This document shows, one piece after another, positions 47,996-61,038 of a DNA stretch of 64,000 nt. The position numbers and the translations under genes are program-made. The notes beneath the pieces were generated by a model. That model searched no databases, was not told the origin of the DNA, and saw only the letters and a list, made by a program, of their open reading frames with translations. This stretch comes from Cyathus striatus. Its lineage: Eukaryota; Basidiomycota; Agaricomycetes; Agaricales; Nidulariaceae. Position 1 is the first letter of the stretch. Each line of letters starts with the position of its first letter. The stretch spans positions 4,030,001 through 4,094,000 of the forward strand of contig JAOVFP010000007.1 in the NCBI GenBank assembly GCA_025738555.1. Reading direction: 5' to 3'.

Positions 47996-48115
47996 TTAGT
48001 CTTCGACTCCGGCAGGAAGGTGACACGTGACCAACTCTGCTCGTACCACCTTCCTGCTACCGCCAGAAATACCTACCAACCCGGCACGCGCGCTGAAGTC
48101 TCACCGGAATTTTCA
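47996..48115 (+). repeat. Repeat R4, copy 2
   Basis: Matches 41212-41345. It forms the immediate left flank of the DIRS-like element. Confidence 0.75.
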
Positions 48116-48169
48116 TTTCTATCATACTAAACCGCGCCAACATACTAAACATAATAAACATTATATACA

Positions 48170-49854
48170 ATGCAAAGAATGGAGGCAGATCCATCAGGTG
48201 AAATATGCCCAGACTTCAGAGGAGAAATCTTCGAAGACATGTGCAACATGGCCAGGGGGGGAAATGAACAGATGACAGATGAAGAAGCAATAGAAAAACT
48301 GGTAACAACATGGCAGGTGACTCATCAGAGAAAGGTGACAGCATGGGAGGCACAGGTGCAGGCAGAAAACGAAGAGAGGCAGCACTGTCAACTAGAGGAG
48401 GAACCACAATCCCCCCAGCCAGACGAGAACAGGGATGGACAAAGGGAGAACAATGGCAGACAATGGGTGGGTAGCAGAGAACCAAGCCCATGAGCAGATG
48501 GTAGACAGAGGCATAGGCATGACGAAGAAGAGGAAAGCAGACCGAAAAAAGTAAAACCTTTCATCTTTGATGCAAATGTAGGAATAGAGACTATGCCATT
48601 GACTAGACCAGCTCAATATGCTATAACCAAACTAAAGGATTGAGCATATGTCGAGATAGATTACTTCACACCACGCAGGTGCAGCTTAGCAAAACACGAG
48701 AAATCCATGAGTTCAGCAGACACCCTAGGCTTCACAACAGGTGCAAATGGGACAATTGCACTCCAACCACTATCAGCAATGAACCCCCTGAAGAATATAC
48801 GTCAGGACATAGAGTTGTCATGGAGCGAGGTAAACAAGGCATGACATGCCATGTCAAGACACATGGTGGAAATAGGGGCACCAGTATGGCCAAAACATAT
48901 AATACAGGCATTTTCAGACTTTTTTGGGGTTTTAGATGCACACCCCATATGAGAACAAGAATACAGAGACAAAACAATTGTGAAATATCAAGCCATAGTC
49001 AGGAGAGAGTGGCATGATTGGATGGAATTAGGCCAGGGCATGAACCTGGGCATAGTCAATAACATCCTGCTACAGCAGATCCGACAAGACATCATAATAC
49101 AGAATGGAGCAGACAGAGCAAGAGAGGTCAGTACCACTCCATAATACAAAAGAAAGAAAACAATACTGACCTATGAATTCTGATCCCTTTTTTTCCTTTT
49201 TACAAATGCACACAAATGGCAATTCAATACACCTAATATGACATGCCATATGCCACTGCCATTGCCATTGCCATATAAATACACCATTTGCCATGTGGGT
49301 ATCAACATGAATTGTACACCCCTCACCACTGGATAAATGGCACAGTTGAATGCGATGGTGATGCAGGCATTGCAAATGCTATTGGAAATGCCAAGGAAAA
49401 GGAGGTATGACCAGTCACACTCACGATCTCCAAAAAGAGCAAGGATAACATCAGACTGACATGGCCAACAACAACAGAGCATGTCGCCATCCCCCAAAGA
49501 TCAGACACCCAAAACCAACAAGTTTTTTCAGAAAGGCGCAGCGAAACCACAGAGCATCACCACTTGCGCCATGTGCCTGGGACGACGCAAACATGAGTTC
49601 TCCAAGTGCGACAAATGACAACTATGGGATGGCTTCACCAAAGCATGGGCAATACATGGAGAGAACAGAAAGCTCACCAAACCCAATGGCGACAGCATAT
49701 GCTTCCAATGGCAAATGCCAACAGGATGCCTTGACACAACACACCCAGACCGACACTGCTGCTCAGGGTGTGGGAACACTGACCATGGTGCTCAGAAATG
49801 TCCTCGAGCAGAGAAGTTATAAACCACTTACACCATACAAAGTTGAGAAGTGGG
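48170..49854 (+). pseudogene. DIRS-like element, Gag region (decayed)
   Basis: Starts MQRMEADPSGEICPDFRGE and continues through an acidic, Gln-rich stretch to a Gag-like domain (LTRPAQYAITKLKD, SMSSADTLGFTTGANGTI, WHDWMELGQGMNLGIVNN). A probable intron from GTCAGT at about 49128 leads to EMPRKRRYDQSHSRSPKRAR and then two Cys/His motifs, CAMCLGRRKHEFSKC and the zinc knuckle CSGCGNTDHGAQKC. In-frame stops checked here are TGA (48641, 48842, 48950, 49457, 49616). Frame changes occur near 49820. The region leads into PLTPYKVEKW, the start of the RT module, where copia copy 1 is inserted at 49855. Family assignment rests on the RT/RNase H that follows in the displaced parts. Confidence 0.7.
49850..49854 (+). 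other. Target-site duplication GTGGG (left partner)
   Basis: The GTGGG directly before the LTR of copy 1 matches CCCAC at 55999-56003, which is GTGGG on the strand of copy 2 right after its 3' LTR. The pair therefore flanks different copies. Confidence 0.85.
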
Positions 49855-50190
49855 TGTTGGATCACGGAGGGTTGCTTATGCAATCCGTGCGCTTTTGATG
49901 CGCCGTGCCGACAAGACGGAATGCCGTCTCTCCCTGCCATTGACTTGATATGATTCCGTACTTACAAATTTTCGATCTCTCTTAGTATTTAAGTAGATTA
50001 CCAAGCAGTTTTCTGCTCTCCTCAGTCGTCTCTCATCTATTGCGAGAACTGAGGTGAGCAGGTTCATACTATATTACTTTACTATTACTTATATATTACC
50101 TACTATAGTGTTCTATTGTATAGGTAATATATTGTTAGTCGTCTCTCATCTATTGCGAGAACTGAGTGTTCTATTGTATAGACTCTTATA
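49855..50190 (+). repeat. 5' LTR of copia copy 1
   Basis: Begins TGTTGGATCACGG and ends GACTCTTATA. It contains TCGTCTCTCATCTATTGCGA twice, each framed by CTCAGT/ACTGAG-type ends, and a TTAAGTAGATTACC promoter-like segment. Confidence 0.95.
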
Positions 50191-50257
50191 GGTTATGGGC
50201 CCCGCCCCTGCCAATTGAACTGCAATTATTGAATACACGAAACATCTTTTATTCGAC

Positions 50258-53200
50258 ATGTCGAATGCAACTAGCAACGCAGGCCTCGTTAATTTCTCTC
50301 AGGCTGTCGACAGACTTGACAGTTCAGGAGAGAACTGGGTCATGTTTGAGACTCGTTTCGAAGGAGCTATGAGAGCTCAGAAAGTGTGGAAGCACTTTAC
50401 TGGGCAAGCCGTAAAACCGAAGGACGATTCCTCAGAGCTTGAGGCATGGCAGGAGAAGGAGGACTTGGCGTCCCACCTGTTGATGCAAAAGCTTCCCGAC
50501 TCTATACTCGCGAAGTATTTGTCGAAACCTTCTGTGGCTCAGAAGTGGTCAGGGATTGTGTCGGAATTCACGAGCAAGTCCATGCTGATGCGGAATAACC
50601 TTCGAATGAAGTTTCTGGCCTTGCGCTATCGGGACGGAGCAAACTTACACGACGAGTTTGATAGAGTAAATATGGAGTATGAGAAGCTGAAGGCTTTAGG
50701 AATTACGGTTACAGACGATGAATACCGGAGTCTCATTATTAATTTCCTAGAGCCACTACCAGACTTATCCACCTACATTTCCCAGATAGACGCTAATGTG
50801 CGAGCCATCATTGCGACAATTGAGGGCACGATTGGTCAAGAATTAAGCAATATTATTGCCCCCAGTACTTCGGACTCGACAACCACTACAGCTACATCTA
50901 CTACGGCAACTACCTCTATGTCTTCACCCTCCCCGGATACCAAGTCACCAACCAAGCATCTCGCTACACAACTCAAGCCAGACTACATGGTACACCTGGT
51001 TCTCCAGGAGTGGGACCGAGTGTATGGTGACAAGAAGCAAGAAGCAAAAGGGCGTCAGGAAGGCGAAGGACTCAAATACTTCAGACTCATCAGGAGTTGC
51101 CGCGTATAGTACTATGTCGAGTGAGAAGCCCGGTTCATGTTCAGGTGGAGGTCATCGACGAAAGGATAATCAGCGGAAAGGATCACGTGCGACAGGCGAA
51201 TGTTGGAATTGTGGAGGCCGCGGACACAAAAAGGACCAGTGTCCCTCCCCGAAGAAGGATGACGGAAAGGATGGGCGAGATGGTAACACATCAAAACCCC
51301 GATCCAAATCCTCCTCCGGTGGAAACAATGGTTCAGCGTCCACTGCTGCTAGCCTGGATGAGATCGCCGGCGCGTGGACAGTTTTCTATACTGATGACAT
51401 CGTCCTGCAAAATGGTGGAAGTCTAGATGACGCTATGGATAGGACTGGTACACTGCCGCACACAGAGCACGTTGAGGACGTGTGGGATGAAGATATGCCC
51501 CCTCTAGTTGAGTTGTCGGAGGACGAATGCAACGACAATGACGAAGGAGGGGGAGCAGCTGGAGGAATAGACCCATTTCCCGAGACAATTAGGATGTCGG
51601 ATAAGGCATTAGATTTGGTCGCTGTTGCTGCTGCCGGAACAAAGGTAGACCCATGTGACTTATACGACTCGGGGGCTTCGCACCATATGTCCCCATTCCG
51701 AGAAGATTTCATTAGCTTCAAGTCTATCGTCCCACGCTCATTATCCACTGCCAACCAGCAACTTTTCTCTGCTGAAGGGATTGGGGATGTTATTTTGTCA
51801 GTCCCAAATGGCCAGGACAAGGTAAAAATACGACTCACAGATGTGCTTTACACACCGTCACTTGGTTTTTGCCTTGTATCGATTGGCAAGATTGATGATG
51901 CTGGTTACTATACCACCTTTGGCGGCGGGACATGCGAATTCCGGCACAGTAGAGCGGGTGATGTGATAGGGAGTGTCACGAAGACACGAGGATTGTACAT
52001 TGTACCTCGCGGAGGACACGCAGCGGCAGCAATAGACTCCCAGGTAACAAAGATGTCGATCATGGAATTACATAGGAGGATGGGGCACATCGCTCCCCGA
52101 GCGGCACGAGAGCTTGTAACGAAGGGCTTGATTAGTGGTATAGAAATCACCAACTCGGATGAGCCCTTACAGTGCGACATTTGTATCCAGGCTAAGGCTT
52201 CACGTAAGCCCGTCTCGAAGGAATGTGCTGGGCCACAAGCTACCTCGTTTGGAGAAGAAGTTCATTCGGATATTTGGGGGCCAGCGGATACTGAAACTTT
52301 GGGTCATCGTCGATATTTCATCAGTTTCACTGATGATTACTCACGCTGGACAACAATATATCTTCTCCGTACAAAAGATGAGGCTTTTACTTCGTTCAAA
52401 AGCTTCAAGGCCTGGGTTGATACACATTTGCAGGCCCACGTTACATGTTTACGCTCTGATCGAGGTGGTGAATATATGTCAGATGAGTTTCGTCAGTACC
52501 TGGACCAACATGGGATTCAGCAAAAACTTACTGTCCACGATACCCCTGAGGAGAATGGAGTCTCCGAGCGCCTGAATCGCACATTGCTCGAGAAGGTCCG
52601 CGCCATGTTACTAACGGCCACCCTTCCTTCCTTCTTGTGGGGAGAAGCACTGTTGCACGCGGTCTTCTTGAAGAACCGTACGTCGACAAAGGCCCTGAGT
52701 GGTAGGACACCCTATGAAGTGGTCAACAATAAGGTACCATACCTTGGAAACTTGCCACTGTGGGGGAGTAAAGTGTGGGTTCACGATCCGGATGGCGGAA
52801 AGATTCGTACTCGTGCACGCGAAGGACGATGGGTTGGATATGATTTGCATAGCAATGGGCATCGCGTATATTGGCCGGATAAACGAAGCATAGGGGTGGA
52901 GCGTTCAGTCTTCTTCTCTGAACCTGGAATGCTGGCTGATGCTGCCGAGGACGTTGTGCTCGAGGGGGAGGAGTCGAAGGATGTCGATCCCAACGTTGAA
53001 GAAGGGCTAGGAGAAGAAAAGAGTCAGGGGGAGCATTACACAGATAAGCAAATCGACGTACCTGCTACTCCTTTGAACTCATCACTCCCAGCTATCCCCG
53101 AGGATACTCGTCCACAGCGCAACCGTAAGCCATCACAATATGTGCGCGATATCCAAGCCGGCATCGGAACTGCCACACTGAGAAGATCCCCACGTAACGC

Positions 53201-54887
53201 CCTCCCGAAAGGAATGCAGGTTCCTGGAGGATTTGAAGAAACCAACGAGACACCTGAGTTGGAGGAGGAGATCACTGGGCTTGCGATGGCGGCAGCGATG
53301 GCAGAAGCTCATGGACTAGAGCGCGCTCATTCGCGGAAGCAAAACGAAGCCCAGATTGGCCACGTTGGGAAGAAGCAATGTTCGAGGAACAGGCAGCGCT
53401 TGAGGCACATGGGACTTGGAGACTTGAAGTCCCTCCCGAGGTGCAAACATAGTTGGTTGTCGCTGGGTGTATGCTGTAAAGCGGGATATGACTGGCATTA
53501 TACAGCGATACCGAGCTCGCCTTGTAGCCCAGGGCTTTTCTCAAGTTCCCGGGGTGGATTTCTTCGATACGTATGCCCCCGTCGCCAAGATGGCATCGAT
53601 CCGAGTTATTCTTGCATATGCCGCGCGACTGGACTTTGAAATCCACCAGGTAGACGTGAAAAGTGCATATCTAAACGGAGAATTTGAGCAAAACGAAGTA
53701 ATATACATGAAATTACCGCCCGGACTACACCTTACTTCTGACCCCAACAAAGTCCTCCGTCTCCTACGTCCGCTGTACGGATTGAAGCAGAGTGGCCGTC
53801 ACTGGTACAAGAAGTTGAACTCAATCTTGAAGGGCACCTAGGAATGTCGCAGTGCGAGGTAGACCAGGCCGTCTTCTATCGTGTCGACAAGAAGGGATCT
53901 ATCTTGATCGCAGCACATGTCGACGACCTCACCATTGCCACGTCGAAGCCCGTCTTGATGGAGGAAGTAAAGGGAGCATTGCGAAAGGAAGTCGAGATCT
54001 CTGATATGGGTGAGATACATTGGATTCTAGGCTTTGCAGTGCATCGAAACCGTGAAGAACGTACCTTATCCCTGTCCCAGAAGGCATACATCGACTCCAT
54101 CCTCGAACGCTTTGGATTCACGAATGCAAGGCCACGAGCTATGCCGATGAGTCCCGGCCTACGATTATCGAAGTCGCAGTGTCCTCAAACTGCAGAGGAG
54201 TTTGCTCGTATGAAGAATAAGCCGTATCGAGAAGCTGTTGGTTCCCTTCAGTATTTATCGCTGGGAACAAGACCGGACATCACTTATGCTGTCGGCCAAC
54301 TCGCGAGCTTCAACGAGAATCCAGGTCCTGCACATTGGGATGCAGTAGCAGCAGTCTATGCCTATCTTGCGGGAACGAGGGAGTATGAACTCACCTATGG
54401 ACACAAGTCGTTGGATCTTGAAGGATTCGGTGACGCGGATGGGAGCAACTTGGAACATAGGAGGGCAGTCTCTGGGTATGCGTTCTTGATAGATGGGGGA
54501 GCAGTCTCGTGGAGCTCGAAGAGACAGGACCTCATTGCGCTGTCAACAACGGAAGCCGAGTATGTGGCAGCTACCCACGCTGCCAAGGAAGCACTATGGC
54601 TTCGCACTTTGATTGGACAGCTCTTCGGAAGCATCCTAGGACCTACAACACTTTACGGCGATAATCAGTCTGCTATCGCACTCACCAAAGACCAGCAATA
54701 TCATGCACGAACAAAGCACATTGACATTCGTTTCCATTTCATTCGCTGGATAGTAGACGAAGGCAAGATCAAGTTAGTATACTGTCCAACGGATGATATG
54801 GTGGCCGATACCTTAACCAAGGCGCTTCCGAGTGCCAAGGTAAAGCATTTCGCGACGGAACTAGGACTTACGACGCGCAAGGATTGA
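50258..54887 (+). CDS. Copia gag-pol, copy 1 (frameshifted)
   Basis: Gag starts MSNATSNAGLVNFSQAVD (50258). Domains in order: copia-type Gag; zinc knuckle CWNCGGRGHKKDQC (51200-51241); aspartic protease DLYDSGASHH (about 51657); GAG-pre-integrase HRRMGHI..CDIC (52068-52180); integrase core (HSDIWGP, SDRGGEY, EENGVSERLNRT); RT (YRARLVAQGFSQVPGVDFFD, YGLKQSG, HVDDLTIAT); RNase H (ALSTTEAEYVA, YGDNQSAIAL). Compared with copy 2 the frame is broken by a 7-bp duplication near 51035 and by single-base losses near 53322, 53436 and 53832. The protein is otherwise colinear and complete. It would direct cytoplasmic reverse transcription and integration if the breaks are sequencing errors. Confidence 0.95.
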
Positions 54888-54893
54888 GGGGAG
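54886..54893 (+). promoter_or_regulatory. Polypurine tract, copy 1
   Basis: GAGGGGAG immediately precedes the 3' LTR; copy 2 has one more G in the run. This is the expected primer for plus-strand DNA synthesis. Confidence 0.8.
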
Positions 54894-55229
54894 TGTTGGA
54901 TCACGGAGGGTTGCTTATGCAATCCGTGCGCTTTTGATGCGCCGTGCCGACAAGACAGAATGCCGTCTCTCCCTGCCATTGACTTGATATGATTCCGTAC
55001 TTACAAATTTTCGATCTCTCTTAGTATTTAAGTAGATTACCAAGCAGTTTTCTGCTCTCCTCAGTCGTCTCTCATCTATTGCGAGAACTGAGGTGAGCAG
55101 GTTCATACTATATTACTTTACTATTACTTATATATTACCTACTATAGTGTTCTATTGTATAGGTAATATATTGTTAGTCGTCTCTCATCTATTGCGAGAA
55201 CTGAGTGTTCTATTGTATAGACTCTTATA
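54894..55229 (+). repeat. 3' LTR of copia copy 1
   Basis: 336 bp, identical to the 5' LTR except G to A at 54957. Followed by CATCG (55230-55234), not by the GTGGG found on the other side. Confidence 0.95.
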
Positions 55230-55234
55230 CATCG
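55230..55234 (+). other. Target-site duplication CATCG (left partner)
   Basis: Pairs with CGATG at 61375-61379, its reverse complement, beyond the far end of copy 2. Confidence 0.85.
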
Positions 55235-55998
55235 CTCCTGAGTTTGTCCTCTGCTCTCTTCGATTTCTTTTCTCCATTGCTCTCGCTGTTTGTTGTAATC
55301 TTTAAGGTGCTCTCGCAATATTCGTATGAAAATGTGATCATCCACCCATCATGATGCTGGGCCAATACCACTATATCTAACAATTTCCAGAGCAGCATCT
55401 GCTGCCTCACCATATGCTCCCCCAGCGGAGGTGATACCGAAATTATTGTTGGTGTTAATTGCATAACTGTCATCCCCTTTGAGTTTGACCACAAGTCCAG
55501 GCCACTGGCTTGGGTGTGCTGGTATTGTTCTGTAAGCTTCTGCCACGTCTCTGATTGATGCTTGTGATCCAGGGGGAAGTCTTGACACCAGTAGGCATAT
55601 TGTTGAAAACGTACCCCATGTACAGGGAAAATTTTCTGCCTTAATGTGAGCATTAATGGACTCCACTCTGTTGTCTGGTTTGTGTGGGAAAGAGAAATTG
55701 TGTATTGCTCGAAATTGCCCCACTGGTCCAGTTTTTGGAATGAGTGATACTGGAGATGACTGGAATGGCCCAATGAGTTCTTCTGTTTGACATCGTGAGA
55801 GCGGTCCCAGGTATCTTCCACTTCTGAATTCCTTCTCAATGATATCCATGTATGCCGCATCATATTGATTGATTGATTTGTGATTTGATGGTGTGTATGT
55901 TTTGGCAATAGCAGGTATGCCAAACTGAAAACCCCAATGTAAACCTTCAACCACCCTCTCATACCTTTCCTCCAGTCCAAATGCCTGTAGTTTCTCCT
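55235..55998 (-). pseudogene. DIRS-like RT segment, inverted
   Basis: On the minus strand the frame 55349-55954 encodes VEGLHWGFQFGIPAIAKTYT, ELIGPFQSSPVSLIPKTGPV, CTWGTFSTICLLVSRLPPGS and RT motif A IRDVAEAYRTIPAHPSQWPG, then NNFGITSAGGAYG. After an in-frame TGA, motif C WVDDHIF (55331-55351) and an acidic-basic stretch follow. It is the missing middle of the element whose Gag lies at 48.2-49.85 kb and whose later RT/RNase H lies at 61.4-62.4 kb. Flipping it restores colinearity at both junctions without loss or gain of bases apart from the target duplications. Confidence 0.85.
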
Positions 55999-56003
55999 CC
56001 CAC
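55999..56003 (-). other. Target-site duplication CCCAC (GTGGG on minus)
   Basis: Partner of 49850-49854. See the inversion finding. Confidence 0.85.
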
Positions 56004-56339
56004 TATAAGAGTCTATACAATAGAACACTCAGTTCTCGCAATAGATGAGAGACGACTAACAATATATTACCTATACAATAGAACACTATAGTAGGTAATA
56101 TATAAGTAATAGTAAAGTAATATAGTATGAACCTGCTCACCTCAGTTCTCGCAATAGATGAGAGACGACTGAGGAGAGCAGAAAACTGCTTGGTAATCTA
56201 CTTAAATACTAAGAGAGATCGAAAATTTGTAAGTACGGAATCATATCAAGTCAATGGCAGGGAGAGACGGCATTCCGTCTTGTCGGCACGGCGCATCAAA
56301 AGCGCACGGATTGCATAAGCAACCCTCCGTGATCCAACA
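56004..56339 (-). repeat. 3' LTR of copia copy 2
   Basis: 336 bp, begins TATAAGAGTC and ends CCGTGATCCAACA on the plus strand. Confidence 0.95.
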
Positions 56340-56346
56340 CTCCCCC

Positions 56347-59300
56347 TCAATCCTTGCGCGTCGTAAGTCCTAGTTCCGTCGCGAAATGCTTTACCTTGGC
56401 ACTCGGAAGCGCCTTGGTTAAGGTATCGGCCACCATATCATCCGTTGGACAGTATACTAACTTGATCTTGCCTTCGTCTACTATCCAGCGAATGAAATGG
56501 AAACGAATGTCAATGTGCTTTGTTCGTGCATGATATTGCTGGTCTTTGGTGAGTGCGATAGCAGACTGATTATCGCCGTAAAGTGTTGTAGGTCCTAGGA
56601 TGCTTCCGAAGAGCTGTCCAATCAAAGTGCGAAGCCATAGTGCTTCCTTGGCAGCGTGGGTAGCTGCCACATACTCGGCTTCCGTTGTTGACAGCGCAAT
56701 GAGGTCCTGTCTCTTCGAGCTCCACGAGACTGCTCCCCCATCTATCAAGAACGCATACCCAGAGACTGCCCTCCTATGTTCCAAGTTGCTCCCATCCGCG
56801 TCACCGAATCCTTCAAGATCCAACGACTTGTGTCCATAGGTGAGTTCATACTCCCTCGTTCCCGCAAGATAGGCATAGACTGCTGCTACTGCATCCCAAT
56901 GTGCAGGACCTGGATTCTCGTTGAAGCTCGCGAGTTGGCCGACAGCATAAGTGATGTCCGGTCTTGTTCCCAGCGATAAATACTGAAGGGAACCAACAGC
57001 TTCTCGATACGGCTTATTCTTCATACGAGCAAACTCCTCTGCAGTTTGAGGACACTGCGACTTCGATAATCGTAGGCCGGGACTCATCGGCATAGCTCGT
57101 GGCCTTGCATTCGTGAATCCAAAGCGTTCGAGGATGGAGTCGATGTATGCCTTCTGGGACAGGGATAAGGTACGTTCTTCACGGTTTCGATGCACTGCAA
57201 AGCCTAGAATCCAATGTATCTCACCCATATCAGAGATCTCGACTTCCTTTCGCAATGCTCCCTTTACTTCCTCCATCAAGACGGGCTTCGACGTGGCAAT
57301 GGTGAGGTCGTCGACATGTGCTGCGATCAAGATAGATCCCTTCTTGTCGACACGATAGAAGACGGCCTGGTCTACCTCGCACTGCGACATTCCTAGGTGC
57401 CCCTTCAAGATTGAGTTCAACTTCTTGTACCAGTGACGGCCACTCTGCTTCAATCCGTACAGCGGACGTAGGAGACGGAGGACTTTGTTGGGGTCAGAAG
57501 TAAGGTGTAGTCCGGGCGGTAATTTCATGTATATTACTTCGTTTTGCTCAAATTCTCCGTTTAGATATGCACTTTTCACGTCTACCTGGTGGATTTCAAA
57601 GTCCAGTCGCGCGGCATATGCAAGAATAACTCGGATCGATGCCATCTTGGCGACGGGGGCATACGTATCGAAGAAATCCACCCCGGGAACTTGAGAAAAG
57701 CCCTGGGCTACAAGGCGAGCTCGGTATCGCTGTATAATGCCAGTCATATCCCGCTTTACAGCATACACCCAGCGACAACCAACTATGTTTGCACCTCGGG
57801 GAGGGACTTCAAGTCTCCAAGTCCCATGTGCCTCAAGCGCTGCCTGTTCCTCGAACATTGCTTCTTCCCAACGTGGCCAATCTGGGCTTCGTTTTGCTTC
57901 CGCGAATGAGCGCGGCTCTAGTCCATGAGCTTCTGCCATCGCTGCCGCCATCGCAAGCCCAGTGATCTCCTCCTCCAACTCAGGTGTCTCGTTGGTTTCT
58001 TCAAATCCTCCAGGAACCTGCATTCCTTTCGGGAGGGCGTTACGTGGGGATCTTCTCAGTGTGGCAGTTCCGATGCCGGCTTGGATATCGCGCACATATT
58101 GTGATGGCTTACGGTTGCGCTGTGGACGAGTATCCTCGGGGATAGCTGGGAGTGATGAGTTCAAAGGAGTAGCAGGTACGTCGATTTGCTTATCTGTGTA
58201 ATGCTCCCCCTGACTCTTTTCTTCTCCTAGCCCTTCTTCAACGTTGGGATCGACATCCTTCGACTCCTCCCCCTCGAGCACAACGTCCTCGGCAGCATCA
58301 GCCAGCATTCCAGGTTCAGAGAAGAAGACTGAACGCTCCACCCCTATGCTTCGTTTATCCGGCCAATATACGCGATGCCCATTGCTATGCAAATCATATC
58401 CAACCCATCGTCCTTCGCGTGCACGAGTACGAATCTTTCCGCCATCCGGATCGTGAACCCACACTTTACTCCCCCACAGTGGCAAGTTTCCAAGGTATGG
58501 TACCTTATTGTTGACCACTTCATAGGGTGTCCTACCACTCAGGGCCTTTGTCGACGTACGGTTCTTCAAGAAGACCGCGTGCAACAGTGCTTCTCCCCAC
58601 AAGAAGGAAGGAAGGGTGGCCGTTAGTAACATGGCGCGGACCTTCTCGAGCAATGTGCGATTCAGGCGCTCGGAGACTCCATTCTCCTCAGGGGTATCGT
58701 GGACAGTAAGTTTTTGCTGAATCCCATGTTGGTCCAGGTACTGACGAAACTCATCTGACATATATTCACCACCTCGATCAGAGCGTAAACATGTAACGTG
58801 GGCCTGCAAATGTGTATCAACCCAGGCCTTGAAGCTTTTGAACGAAGTAAAAGCCTCATCTTTTGTACGGAGAAGATATATTGTTGTCCAGCGTGAGTAA
58901 TCATCAGTGAAACTGATGAAATATCGACGATGACCCAAAGTTTCAGTATCCGCTGGCCCCCAAATATCCGAATGAACTTCTTCTCCAAACGAGGTAGCTT
59001 GTGGCCCAGCACATTCCTTCGAGACGGGCTTACGTGAAGCCTTAGCCTGGATACAAATGTCGCACTGTAAGGGCTCATCCGAGTTGGTGATTTCTATACC
59101 ACTAATCAAGCCCTTCGTTACAAGCTCTCGTGCCGCTCGGGGAGCGATGTGCCCCATCCTCCTATGTAATTCCATGATCGACATCTTTGTTACCTGGGAG
59201 TCTATTGCTGCCGCTGCGTGTCCTCCGCGAGGTACAATGTACAATCCTCGTGTCTTCGTGACACTCCCTATCACATCACCCGCTCTACTGTGCCGGAATT

Positions 59301-60971
59301 CGCATGTCCCGCCGCCAAAGGTGGTATAGTAACCAGCATCATCAATCTTGCCAATCGATACAAGGCAAAAACCAAGTGACGGTGTGTAAAGCACATCTGT
59401 GAGTCGTATTTTTACCTTGTCCTGGCCATTTGGGACTGACAAAATAACATCCCCAATCCCTTCAGCAGAGAAAAGTTGCTGGTTGGCAGTGGATAATGAG
59501 CGTGGGACGATAGACTTGAAGCTAATGAAATCTTCTCGGAATGGGGACATATGGTGCGAAGCCCCGAGTCGTATAAGTCACATGGGTCTACCTTTGTTCC
59601 GGCAGCAGCAACAGCGACCAAATCTAATGCCTTATCCGACATCCTAATTGTCTCGGGAAATGGGTCTATTCCTCCAGCTGCTCCCCCTCCTTCGTCATTG
59701 TCGTTGCATTCGTCCTCCGACAACTCAACTAGAGGGGGCATATCTTCATCCCACACGTCCTCAACGTGCTCTGTGTGCGGCAGTGTACCAGTCCTATCCA
59801 TAGCGTCATCTAGACTTCCACCATTTTGCAGGACGATGTCATCAGTATAGAAAACTGTCCACGCGCCGGCGATCTCATCCAGGCTAGCAGCAGTGGACGC
59901 TGAACCATTGTTTCCACCGGAGGAGGATTTGGATCGGGGTTTTGATGTGTTACCATCTCGCCCATCCTTTCCGTCATCCTTCTTCGGGGAGGGACACTGG
60001 TCCTTTTTGTGTCCGCGGCCTCCACAATTCCAACATTCGCCTGTCGCACGTGATCCTTTCCGCTGATTATCCTTTCGTCGATGACCTCCACCTGAACATG
60101 AACCGGGCTTCTCACTCGACATAGTACTATACGCGGCAACTCCTGATGAGTCTGAAGTATTTGAGTCCTTCGCCTTCCTGACGCCCTTTTGCTTCTTGTC
60201 ACCATACACTCGGTCCCACTCCTGGAGAACCAGGTGTACCATGTAGTCTGGCTTGAGTTGTGTAGCGAGATGCTTGGTTGGTGACTTGGTATCCGGGGAG
60301 GGTGAAGACATAGAGGTAGTTGCCGTAGTAGATGTAGCTGTAGTGGTTGTCGAGTCCGAAGTACTGGGGGCAATAATATTGCTTAATTCTTGACCAATCG
60401 TGCCCTCAATTGTCGCAATGATGGCTCGCACATTAGCGTCTATCTGGGAAATGTAGGTGGATAAGTCTGGTAGTGGCTCTAGGAAATTAATAATGAGACT
60501 CCGGTATTCATCGTCTGTAACCGTAATTCCTAAAGCCTTCAGCTTCTCATACTCCATATTTACTCTATCAAACTCGTCGTGTAAGTTTGCTCCGTCCCGA
60601 TAGCGCAAGGCCAGAAACTTCATTCGAAGGTTATTCCGCATCAGCATGGACTTGCTCGTGAATTCCGACACAATCCCTGACCACTTCTGAGCCACAGAAG
60701 GTTTCGACAAATACTTCGCGAGTATAGAGTCGGGAAGCTTTTGCATCAACAGGTGGGACGCCAAGTCCTCCTTCTCCTGCCATGCCTCAAGCTCTGAGGA
60801 ATCGTCCTTCGGTTTTACGGCTTGCCCAGTAAAGTGCTTCCACACTTTCTGAGCTCTCATAGCTCCTTCGAAACGAGTCTCAAACATGACCCAGTTCTCT
60901 CCTGAACTGTCAAGTCTGTCGACAGCCTGAGAGAAATTAACGAGGCCTGCGTTGCTAGTTGCATTCGACAT
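56347..60971 (-). CDS. Copia gag-pol, copy 2 (one frame break)
   Basis: Two overlapping frames: 59412-60971 (Gag, zinc knuckle, up to the protease site) and 56347-59550 (1067 codons from just after the protease active site through integrase, RT and RNase H to the stop). The only break is a run of four C (plus strand 59562-59565) where copy 1 has five G on its strand, exactly in the DSGAS protease motif. This could be a run-length sequencing error. Apart from it the polyprotein is complete (about 1540 residues), in the usual size range for copia elements, and has all catalytic motifs listed for copy 1. Confidence 0.95.
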
Positions 60972-61038
60972 GTCGAATAAAAGATGTTTCGTGTATTCAA
61001 TAATTGCAGTTCAATTGGCAGGGGCGGGGCCCATAACC

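Larger units (their letters stand above)
49855..55229 (+). mobile_element. Ty1/copia LTR retrotransposon, copy 1 (5375 bp)
   Basis: Two 336-bp LTRs (one difference, 54957 A for G), a gag-pol body and a purine tract before the 3' LTR. GGTTATGGGCCC directly follows the 5' LTR, where a primer-binding site is expected. It is nearly identical to copy 2 at 56004-61374. LTR ends are TG..TA instead of TG..CA. It sits in the DIRS-like relic. High CpG content and near-identical LTRs indicate a recent insertion. Confidence 0.95.

Noticed and set aside
55225..56028. 267-codon minus-strand frame as the RT product
   Set aside because: It begins and ends in copia LTR sequence; the real RT frame is 55349-55954 with the motif A residues in register.
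58662..59078. 138-codon frame opposite or beside copia pol
   Set aside because: Shadow of the polyprotein in another frame; it recurs in both copies only because the copies are nearly identical.
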